Positions 27,201 to 39,200 of a stretch of 64,000 nucleotides of DNA are shown one piece after another. The translations under genes and the position numbers were made by a program. The notes under the pieces were generated by a model that searched no databases, was not told the origin of the DNA, and saw nothing but the letters and a program-made list of their open reading frames with translations. Origin of the DNA: Epinephelus fuscoguttatus (taxonomy: Eukaryota > Chordata > Actinopteri > Perciformes > Serranidae); contig NC_064769.1 of NCBI RefSeq assembly GCF_011397635.1, positions 13,843,207 to 13,907,206 on the forward strand. Direction: 5' to 3'. Every line of letters starts with the position of its first letter. The first letter of the stretch is position 1.

Positions 27201-30200
27201 GTAATGTTTTATATGGGAGTGAATAAGTGTTCATCTTTCTCACTTTCTTTATCATTAAACTAATTTCCACCTCCTATTTAAAAAAAAAAATCCATACCCA
27301 TGTACAGGTAGCTTTCCAGCCAGCTCTGCTCCGTCATCGAGAGGATGGATACGAGTTCGGCACCCTGAGCCCTGCAGGCGCCCTGGGCATCGTGCCATGT
27401 TTTTTTGTCTCCAAAGGGTTTGTAGCAGAAATCTCCAAACTCATACCAGTCAGGCCCCGAACACCTCAGCTCTGTAGGAGAGAATTCAATCATCATGAGC
27501 TGAAAAATAAACCTGCACACACAGTAAAACACAGAAAAATCTTTTTAAAAAATGTTGCTCAGAGGAAAGAGATTCACTGCAGGGATTAAAAGTGAATCTC
27601 AACTCACCCCCGTCTGCAAAAGTGTAAGATACAGAATAGCTTCCATCGTATCTGTGGAAAAATAAATGTCACTGAATTAGCCTCCCGGGACTTTTCCACT
27701 ACACAAGGAAATAGGGTTTAGTTTAAAACTCAGCTACTTACTGTCTTGAGGTGATGCCATTCCTGGTAGAGCCTAGATAGAGGTCCTGTCCTGGAGCTTT
27801 CAGCAAAGTGCAGTCTCCTCCATTTTCATTTAATATCACTCCAGCATGGATAGCTGCAGCACAGGTGTTTGAGTCCTGGAGCAGAGAATTATATATTCAC
27901 ATATTAACACAAACTTTCCTTAAAACTATACAGAAGGTTTAATACAGATAAGACACTGCACTCACATACCCCGCGATATATTGAAGTGCCGTACACTCTG
28001 TAATCAGCTTTGGCACAGTGTGCTGGACAGTGGACACTGAAAGACACATGAGAATCAGTTTCATCAGTGTGTATGATGGAGATATCACATAAAATCACAT
28101 TATTGCACATAACAGAATAAATGCTGTAAAAAATGTTTAGGGTTTCCTTACGTCATTTTATTGTTGGCAAAGTTGAAGTTGGGCTTATGGCCACATGTGA
28201 CTGCATCTGTCGAACCACAAATTTTCATTATTGACAATCAGTGTTTATATCTAAGAGAATAACAGCAGATTTTGAAAGATTTTTTAAGGTTTTTTAACAC
28301 TGATAAATTGCTTTTCTTACAGTCCGGTGTGCACCCTAAGACATCAAAGCGAAGGCCTGCCTGTCCGTTGAACTCCAGTGGGATGATACGGATGTACTGA
28401 GCTGACACAGGTGTACCCAGCAGCTGAGTTACAGGACTATCTCTGTCTGATGCGCCTGGGAAAAACTGGAAATCGAGGAAATCCATAATGACAACCAGTT
28501 TATTCACAGTTTGGTTTTGGACCAGAAATGTCTTGGCCTCTTTGTAAGGCTCAAGTTTGACAGGTAGACTCACCTGTCCATCAGCAGTGTAGTCATTCCA
28601 GTTCATTCCGTTCATACTGTGCTGGATCTTAAATTTGGTGAGCCAGTGGTCATTTTGAGGACAACCCTGGATTACTACTCCTGTTACTTTTCTGGTCTGG
28701 GTCAGGTCAACCTGGATCCAGTTTGAGGTTGCTGGGGGGGGGCATTAAATAGAATAGTGAGGTTATGAGGATACTAATTCAGTATCAAATAAAGATGAAA
28801 CTCTGTGTTCACCTTTAAAGGAATAAGCCAACGATTTGGGAGTTATGCCCTTTCTCTATCATTTTCATATTGAGACAACATGATCAATATCTTTTTGTGT
28901 CTGTACATCCACTGGCTGGTTCTCAGCGGCAGTAGCTCAGTCCATAGGGACTTGGGTTGGGAACCGGGAACCGGAGGGTCGCCAGTTCGAGTCCCCGTCC
29001 GGATCAAAATATTGAGCATGGACTGGTAGCTGGAGAGGTGCCAGCTCATCTCCTGGGAACTGCTGAGGTGCCCTTGAGCAAGGCACCGAACCCCGCAACC
29101 GCTCGGGGCGCCTCTCCAAGGGCAGCCCCCTCACTCTGAGATCTCTCCACTTTGTGCATGTTTAGGTCCTGTTTGTGTATGTGTCTGTCTTTCAGACCTG
29201 TGTGTAATTGACAAGCAAGAGTGAAAACATTGAATTTCCCCTCAGGGGGATTAATAAAGTAAATAAACTTAAACTTAAAAACTTAGCATTAGCGGCTTAG
29301 CTTAGCAAATACAATTGAAGTCTATAGGGGGTCAGTAGCCTACTCGTAAAAGTGAACAAATAAACGTTACAGAAACCCTGAAGCTGGCATTTCTGCACGT
29401 GCATTTAAAATAAACATGTTTAAACATTAATTTGAAAAACGAGAGTCCTTTTTAGTCGTTTTAGAAGAAGTTTGGTACACGGAAATATAGTGTGTTTACG
29501 CCCTGCGCGGAGGGATACACCAGCGAGCAACAGCTGCAGCTGGCTCTGGGACAGGTACGCTAGGTCACTCGGTAAAAGCAAACAAATATCTCTCAATATG
29601 AAAATGACAAATTGTCGGCGTATTCCTTTAAAGGTTCGCTCGGTAACTTTTATTTTAAAAAATAACTCCTGTTATATTTACTGACACTGTCAACAAGTTA
29701 CTTTTTGTGAAAGTTACAACTGTAACCATCTACTAAAATATTTTTTTTTTTTTGTGTGACCGCTTGGTTGGTACGTACGGTTTCCTGAAGGCATCCAGCA
29801 GGAATTTCCATTCAGACGGGCTTTGTTGGGAGTGAAGAGACCAATAGAGGACGAAGCAGAGAGATGGGAGTCCGTGATGTTCCCGCTCTCGAGACCCAGG
29901 CCGTGCAGACACACTGTGAGCAGCCAAATCACACAGCAAAACATCAACCTTTAGCTGTGATTGTAACAAATTCACAAGCATTTTGTGTTACTCCAGGAGA
30001 CATGGAGTGTGGATTTTTAACTGCTAAAACAATTAAAAAAAGAAGGGCTCACCTTTTTGTTCACAGCTGTAGACAATCTCAAGGTATTTGGAAATTGTAG
30101 GACAGGGGTCTGGCTCCACATGGGCGTACGTAAAGCAGAAGGGATGGTTGTCACAGATCTTTCTATAGAAAGGAAGGACGCCTTCCACTGTGCAGCTTCC

Positions 30201-33200
30201 TACAGAACAGTGTTTATTTTTTGGTTAAATATAGATCATCAGTTGAGTATTGACTCCATATGATTTATAAGGAACAAGAAGTCAAAAGGCAACAAAACAC
30301 ACGGACAGGAAATTGCAGATGAAGATTATAAATGCAGAGAAATAAACAGTGTAGCACCACCTGATGAGTCACCCAGGTGTGGACAGATGTCATCACTCTT
30401 TCGTCCGTAGAAAGCCGAGTGGATGTTAATGACACTTTCAGGTGGACAGTGAAGAACAGCAGAAGAGTCCTGGCACACGAGCACCGTCATGAAACCTGCA
30501 GCAGGAGGGAGTTGCACATTAATTGTTTACTTAATGAAAAATTCAGTGCTGGTTGATGTCATTTGTAGATATATTTGTCATCTGAAGTGAAAATGTAAGC
30601 AATCACGTCAGATAGTAGGATACTGTTACCATCATGAGGTGGAGGAGGCTCAGGTGTGTTTCCTAAAAGAGAAAACATGAGTATAATGTTACAAACATGT
30701 ATTAACACTGTAAGTACTATCTTCTGTTTGCAGCAATGAAATCAATGTATTTCACCTTTCTTCTTACAGATGTACCCTCTTTTGTTCAAACAGTCGTCAT
30801 CGTTCCAGTAGCCATTGTTAATTAGTATAGACAGGCAGTCCTCACCGTAATGGTTGTCTGGATTACCTGTGAAGAAACATGAAGGAAGGGAATTTAGTTG
30901 TCTTTTTTTTAACAAGAAAATAATCCTCATGTTTTAATTCACTCAGAAATCATGCTGAACATATTTGGCTTTAAATTAACCTGCACTCCAGCGGATGTAT
31001 CTGAAAGGAGAGCCATCTGTCCACTCCCAGCCGCCTTCAGTGATGGAGTCATGGCCGCCCATCCACAGAGAGATACCGACGGGACTCAGCTGGATCACAC
31101 CTGAGAGGAAACGACAAAATACAAGTCAGGTCAAGTCAAGCTTATTAACAGATCTAGAGAGGTTTCTTTCTCCCAGAGTCCTTTCAGACTGGTAGAAAGT
31201 TTATAGTCTTTGTTGCACCTGTAACTACAACCAACAGTGATGTCATAGTGTCCTGGAGTTCACCTGTACAACACTGGAGCTAAGTTAGAAGTTAAACCAC
31301 TAGAGGGAGGCACAAACAAGATTTTCAGAAGGTGTTATGTTACTCTTTAAAGGTAAGATGTGCAGAATTTAAAAAATTTTCTTCATTGCCCCCTGGTGGT
31401 GGTAGCAAAAAAAAAAAAGCCACTGTGGCAGACACCAATGCACACTGCCACACCTCCTCTCATTACACACAGGAAAGAAACATAAACTAAACCAATTTTC
31501 ACCAGAATTGTCACTTTTCTAAAAACAAAAGCCATCAGAATCGCTTTAAAGACACTATAGTCACACAAAACTTTTACAGGTAGTTGCTTTAAAGCAACTA
31601 CAAAGTAAAAAGTAATAAAAGTTAAATTGGTTTATTGCTGGTATATTAAACTCTACACATTGGAGTTTAGATAGAGTACAACAGATTATTAGGGTCACTG
31701 CTAGAAAAAGCGGAGATTTAGAGAATTAAGTGGGGAAAATTTTGAAAAAATATTTTAAGAAAATTAACTATTCAAAAAAAATAAAGTTGAGAATACGAAA
31801 TAAGTCATAATTAGAAAGTCACATATGCTTTTTGTGCTATTTTCTCACAAAATTTCAACTTAATTCTCAAATCAATTTTTTCTCTAAACCAAGCTGATGG
31901 TCAACCGACGGTCGATATCAGTCTGTAGGTGAGCGTCCGTCACCCTAGTGTTTGTAGTGTGTTCCACATCACTGGCACTAGTCTGCCCTTGATGCCTTTT
32001 TTTGGCTGATTGAGCATGTTGAATCTACATCGGACGTAAATGAACCCTTTGGTGAATGAAATCAGTCTGAGTGGCAAATCAACTCAGCTGAGCTCTCTAG
32101 CAGAAACAATTTATATACAGTATCTTTTTATTGTTCAGTAGCACACATTATTAATGTGCTAACTGACTAACTAGCGTCTTGAACCCTTCTTGTCAGTCTC
32201 TGGATTCCCTTTTTGAATGGAGATTACAGACTACTGCCACCTACTGGCATGGAGAGTTATTTCCTCTTACGCAGGTGCAGAACATATGTGCCAGTTGCCC
32301 ATTGGCTGCAGTCTTTGTGGTGTGTTCAGGTGCAAGTTTTTGGCCAAGTGGCGACTTGAGGCAAAGTGACCGTCGGCCTTTGTCAGCAATAGTTCTTTGA
32401 TGTTAGTTTGGTGTGTTTGGGCCTCTAAAGACATAACAGCATGATGCAATATAGTCCTTTAACATGCCTATATTCAACACGGTATACTCAAGTGATCTGT
32501 TATGCATCCACCTGTCAATATTCTCATGCAAAAAAAAAGAATGATCACAAATTAAAAAAACGTCATTAAATATAATTGGGATGAGTGCAAAAATAGAAGA
32601 AACATTACATTTGGAGTAAAGATGAAAAGGTCACACCTTGTATGAAGGCCTGTTCGAAGGGATCAGTGATGCTGACAAGGTCTCCTCCCTGGTTGACGCA
32701 GTCAGCCCGGGCCTCTGCCCACGTCCTCATCGACAGGTAGTTAAACAGGTAGCAGAAGTCGTTGAAAGGATCGGCCATCCAAGCGCCACACTTCTCATTC
32801 CACCCTGTAACAAACACAACAGTCCATGCATGTTGATATATGGATAAACACACACATGTTATGAGTCTCAGATCATGCTCCAAGTGTAGTGATCATTGTA
32901 GCATAAAGTTAACCTGGTCCAGATGTTGGGGGCTGGGGAGGAGGTCCTTGTCCCTTGGCTGTAGAAGAAAAAACATCTCAAATATTAATACAAAATACAA
33001 TATTTCTATGACACAAGAGACATATGAATAAAAACTGTAGTGGATCAGACCTTTTTTGCAGATGAACTCCTTTGTGTAGGTGCAGTAAATATCATTGAGC
33101 GTGCCAGGATGTGAGTGAGTCATCCCTGTGAGGTGTGCACAGTCCTCATTGTCAGCCCAGTTGTCTGGCTGGTTAGGCCCCCATGGGAGGAGGTCCTGAG

Positions 33201-36200
33201 ATCCAAAGAAAAACATGTTGCTTCATCGTGAGTAGGACCCTACAATACCAGAGTGACAACACTTCCACTGACTCCTGTAGCATGCTGAAGTTAAGCCTCA
33301 CGGGCCCTCAAGTGGGGCATGAGGGCATTACCTTTCCGACCAGAAAACCCATTCACTTACAGTATGTCTGACGTACACTTGCTTGTAAATTGATGAAAAC
33401 GGCCTTGTTTTTACTTTTACATGTCTTGATCATATTAAGTCATGCTTATAATTTGTTTATTTCAAAATGTAGAGTAACATTATGGTAGACAACTATTTGG
33501 GTTTTTTTACCTGTAAACGGGTCACCGATGCTCCTATTATGGTAGATTATGGTAGATTATGCTTTTAGGTTTGCTTGACTTTGGAAACGCACAAGAATTC
33601 CTGGTCGGCAGCAATGCAGCAATACTGAAGTTCAGTCAGTTCTTGGTCGGATATGCAACGTGCTATCCCGCCACTAGAGGGCACGTGACCAACTTTCCTC
33701 TTGACCAATGTGTGTCGCTACTCCGGTATTGTAGGGTCCTAATCGTGAGCAGCTTCACAATCATACTGCAGCTTTTTTCCATCATGATACATTGAGGAAA
33801 AAACAGGATCGTCAAAAGGATCCCATGAGTTTTAAATATTTGTGATCATAGGGATGTTCAATGTTTTATCTAATTTCAAATTTATATCATTTACAGTAAT
33901 GCGCATCACACAATTTGTTCGTGTCTTTATCACTTACTGCAGGAGTGCCATCGCTGTATACCCACTGGCCTTCAACAGCGACATCACGCAGACCCACCCA
34001 AGCTTCCCCTGGCATGTGAGCTGCAGAAAAAAAACAACAGATGTATGTTCACAACGTTCATATTATTTCTCAATTAATTATTTTATGGAGATTGGATGAA
34101 CTAGAGTGCTTTCTCAGTCGCTCACCGATTAGGAAGCTTAGCTCCTCCTGTGAGTGGAAGCTGGCCAGGTGAGCCTGCTCTTTCATACAGTGAGCCTCGG
34201 CATCATCCCAGTTCTTCACTGACTCAGTCTCAAACTGGTAGCAGAAGTCCCCATACAACAAATATCCAGGGTCACAGTGGAAATCTGGAGCAAAAAAAAA
34301 GTTTCACATTTATTACCACAACTTTCACTAGACAGTGGGGGGGGGGGGACGACATGAAGTCTGACTGACCAGGGGTTGAAGTTGGTTTGGGGTTCTGTCC
34401 ACCGGTCATCTCGCATATGTAACCCAGGCTCTTGAAGCAGGTGGTTGTTTCCCATTTGCCCTCATAATTTCCTGGAAGATAACATAAACTGATGTTGGTT
34501 TTTCAATGCCAGCCTTAGCTCAAAACATACAGAAGTGTCAACTTAGCACCAGAGTGGAAGTTTCTACCTGTGAAGATTTGTCCACAGTCCCAGAAGTGTT
34601 CAGTGTTTCTGGGCCAACCAGGGCCATAGTTACTGAAAGTAACCTCGGTTTTATCCACCCATTTGAAATGCCCATCCTGGTCTTTATCTGGTGACATCAC
34701 AAACCGCAAAATGAACGGAAAGGGCATTTTCACAAATCTCTTGTGTTGTAAAGACAGTTTACTGAGTCACAGTGAGCATCAGAACATACAGCGGGTAGAG
34801 TACCTGATAAACCGATCCAGATGTCGGGAATGTCTATGTGGTGAAAGTCTGGAAGGTTCCCATTTATGAAGAACTGCTCTTCTTGACTGCACACGAGGAA
34901 CAAGACACAAATGACAGACAAAGTAAGATCTTCACTGTTCTCCGGTACTGCTTGATTACTCTGCTTTTAAGCCCCTTTTAGCTCACTGTTTTGATTTTCC
35001 ATAGTACGCAGCAATTTTACGTGAAAAGGCTCTGATAACCCGACTATACGCTACCTACCCAGCAACAAATGAAGTTTGTTAGTGAACTTGGTGGAGCATT
35101 TAGCAGCTAAAGAGACAGATAGTTCCCTTAGGAGTGGGTTGAGACCAAAAACAGAGCTAACAGAATAAATATTGGTGATTCATCTAAATGTTCTGTGTCT
35201 GCTTGATGTATAAATAAGCAACAGTTAGGTAAAACATTCACCATAGCAACTTTATAAGGCAATTATCTTTCAATGTTGTGTTTAATCTTGTTCCACTAGT
35301 CCAAGTGCCCTAAAAACAACAAATGCAGCTTTAACTTTTGTGATAAAATCAATGAAATATTTATCTGTAATTGGCCAAAACGTAATGAAGCCATAAGTCA
35401 GTAAACTGACTCAAGTTATGTCTTTAAAATTGGCTTAGGTGACATTAGCCACATTACAGAAATACTTAATCCACAAAACGACCATTCTGAACTCATGAAG
35501 GAAAACTTTGTTTTTCCTTCATGCATCCGTGGTCAAGAATCCTTCAACTGACAAAATTCTTGATGAATTGGAGTGAAAGGGGACCACGTTTAACAACAGC
35601 AAAATTATATCAAAGCATCTGTTTGCAAACTCTCACACAGTTTTTGTAGAGTAATCCAAGTCTCATTTATCCAGTCCTATGCTCAGTATGCTCATGTTGA
35701 AGTCTGCTCAGACTTTAAATGCACATGCTTGCCCAGATGCACTCCTCCTCCATGCATTAGACTGTTTATGCGATATGCTTTTAAACATAAATGCAGATGT
35801 TTAGGAAGTACTGAGAATATGACTGGATAAATGAGACATGTATTATACCACATGACGTTGAATGAGAGTTTTTAGGAGATGTTTTTATATAGTTTTGCTG
35901 TTGTTAAACGCGGTCCCCTATGTCTTCAGTTCATCAAGAACAGTCCTCATTCTTAAACTCTTTGCTCATCGTGGAGGCATGTGAGAAAACCAACGTTTTT
36001 TTCATGAATTTGACATAACACAGGGTGAGTTATTCATTTACAAATGATCATTTTGTGGGCGAAGTATTCCTTTACGGGCGGTGGTCATAGCAAGGAACAT
36101 TTTACTGCTTATGAATTTAACTTTTTATTTGTAAGATGACGATTGTGCCATTTCTTCTTTCAAGTTACACTGCAAAATATCTGCCATTTTGTTCTTTCCT

Positions 36201-39200
36201 ACCTGTTTATGATCAGCAGGTAGGCCCCCATATCAGAGCACTTGGTGTAGGCCTCGTGCCAGGTGGTCAACAGATTGATATTACTGACCATCCAGTAACA
36301 ATTGCCTGCGAAGCTCCGCCAGCCAGGAGGGCAAATGGCTGAAGGGGTTTTAAAGAAACAGTAGAAAAAGGTTAGAGGGAAAAGCAAAGAAACTTCACAA
36401 CATTATTATACTTTTTTATGATGAAAATAAGAGATATCCTGTCATCCTTACTGTTTACTGGTCGTTTGCACATGTAAGGACGCTCATATCTGCACACATG
36501 GGATCTCCATTTCCCAAATTCATCTGTTGAATCTTTGATGATTGCAGCACACGAGCCGGCCTGCGCATCACTGTTGGAGAACATGTGTAAACCTTGATTG
36601 CACAAATTACTATTTAAATTAAAATGACGAGTAAATAATATAATATCTTACCCAGCAGGTTCATTGCTGGCCCAGTTTGTGTACCCTAACTGAACAGCAT
36701 CAGACCAGGTGTACTGAGTGTTTCCCGCTTCAACTTGACATGAAATCTTGTTGCATTTCTGGAGAAGCAAACCCCAAACTCAGATTCATTCACCACATAT
36801 TCCTGTCTAATATCAAACAACAAAGATGCAGGTGGGCTTCTTAATTTATTGCCCCACTTTGTTCCTCTCACCAGTGTGGAAAGCCCGATCCAGAGATCAA
36901 CCCATGATGGGTCCAGTGTTCCTGTGATGTACTGCTCTTCACCTGCTGAGGTGATCGACACCAGGTCTCCTCCCTCCTGAATACAGTCATGTCTCGCTGC
37001 CACCCAGCTCTTCCGAGTCTCTGCTTTCAGCTTGTAGCAGTTGGAGTTGTACGGACTCCAGCCGTTTGCAGAGTCACACTGTGGGGCCGGATTCGCTAAA
37101 GAGCAGAAAAGAAAATAGGTTTAAAATGTACAGTGGTGGAATGTAACTAAGTACATTTACTCAAGCACTGTACTTATACTCAGGTGCAAGGTATTTGTAC
37201 TTAACTTTAGTATTTCCATTTTATGCAGCTTTATACTACTTACTCTGATACAGTTATGTGACAGCTTTAGTCAGTTTTCAGATGAAGAAGAAGCAAAAGA
37301 AAAACCAGAAGAAAACGAAGCAGAAAATGCAGTGGCAGAGGCAGAAGAAGAAGCAGAAGAAGCAGAAATGGATGAAGCAGCAGCAGAAGAAGATGAAGAA
37401 GAAGAAGGAGAAGAAACCTAATAGCCTAATATTTTCAGCTTTACAAAACAACATCAAAATCTATAACAGGATGCTGGTTGGTGGACTTACAGTTGACATG
37501 TTTGCAGATGTATTTCCTCTTAACATTGCAGTTCTCATCATTCCATTGTCCGTTGCTCGATCCTACCACCTGACCACAGTCCTCCCCATCACCCCAGTTA
37601 TCAGGCTGACCTGGCATCCAGTATCTGGAACAGGGAAGAGACCATTTCGGATCCTTCAGTAAAAACACTTTACACATCTGTGAGTGTGCAGCTTTCACAC
37701 TTTTATTCATGTATAAATGAATTTAATGCTCTCTCTGATATTGAAACAGTATTACATACGCTATGTATGGTAAAAAAGGACTCCCATCACTCCACTCCCA
37801 GACATTTTCTGTAACTTGGTCATTCAGGCCAATCCAGAAGATCTCTGTGCCAATTTGTGTCCTCACCCACAACTAGAGATAAGACATTGAAAAAATACAT
37901 GAACCTAGTGTGTAAAATGTTGTATCGAATCGTTTCTGGACGCTTGTGTGTGTGTTGTCTCACCCTCTCATGAATGTCCTGAATGCTCATGAGGTTGCTT
38001 CGCTGCCCCAAACAAAACGCGTTAGCCTCACTCCAAGTCTTTAGATCAATTGAAAAGAAGTAACATTTATTCTCATTCTCCCTCCAGCCTTGCGGACACT
38101 GGCAATGTGCTGAAAAAACAACACAACACACATATATGAACAAAACATGATACACTGAGTGGAAAAATACATTTTAAAAAAGTCATTGCATTACAAAAAG
38201 TCATGCTCTTTTCACTGCACTACCATGCTGCTCAATGCTTCTCAGTTAACATGTATTAAAAACAGGGGTCTGCTCATCACAGTTATACACTGTTTAAAGA
38301 TTTTTTAAATATGTGGACATAGGTAGAATTGATGCATCATCAGGCAGATGACATAAACAAATAAAAGACATAACAAAATAACAATTCTCAGTCAGAAAGA
38401 ACAGCATAATAAAAGTCCTGCCATTACTTTTCATGGTTGATAAGTAAAAAAGTTGCCCAGTTGGTGCGGAATTTCACAACCTGGTTTATCGTTTGAATGC
38501 CCATCAATCATAAAAGTCCCGTGAAAGATCCAAAGTCCAGCCATGTCAGTCAACTCTCATACAGATCTTTGGGTAATGTTTGACTTTAACAACGTTAACA
38601 AGACTATACAATCACATGATTTGCACACATCTGTAATGGGTTGAAAGACCACAAGAACACCACTACTGATGCAAAGCCGAAGTTAAGGGAGTGTTTTCCA
38701 CCTCACAAGTGACTATACGTCTGAGAAGATGCCCTAATGTGCTGTGTGAGGCCTCAGAAACATTAAATGTCGGATACTAAAATCTGCTATCAGTCCTTAA
38801 AAGAATAAACCATTACTCTTTTTGGCTTGGATATCAGCTGATACAAAATATTTCAGAGTATTTAAACTGCTAGTTTACCTGCCAGTTAAATAATTTCTTA
38901 AGTAAAAAAAACACAATTTCTTTATAAAGACATTAGTAAAACAAAATGTGGCAGTTAGGTCACACTGTGTTTAGAGATATTTTAGTTGATTTTACAAGAG
39001 ATTACAACAGAAAGTAGCACCCCACATTGAATGTAAAATAGTTAAACAACAAAGTACAAAAGGTTCAGAAGTCTCGTGAATGATACATATTTTATTTCTC
39101 TGTTACAATGAACAGAGTATTTGCGGATGGTTTACATGAAAAAAACAAACAATAGAGCTTCTTCTGTGATACCTATTAGTAAATATACTCTGATTACTGC

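Larger units (their letters stand above)
28321..29913 (-). other. Receptor F5/8 type C (discoidin) domain (residues 831-976)
   Basis: Three exons. Family landmarks in order: CLHGLGLESGNITDSHLSAS, ARLNG, WIQVDL, KVTGVVIQGC, FKIQHSMNGMNWNDY, YIRIIPLEFNG, LRFDVLGC. The first and last cysteines that close this fold are present. Such domains bind glycans, phospholipid or collagen. The intron after the first exon contains a TTAA-flanked fold-back with a SINE nested inside it. Confidence 0.88.

Noticed and set aside
28933..28994. A tRNA gene
   Set aside because: A and B boxes are present but the rest does not fold as a tRNA and continues into a SINE body with a LINE-type tail.
37258..37662. Plus-strand Lys/Gln-rich frame of 134 codons
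   Set aside because: It is the polypurine microsatellite followed by the antisense of a CTLD1 exon; no independent coding signal.
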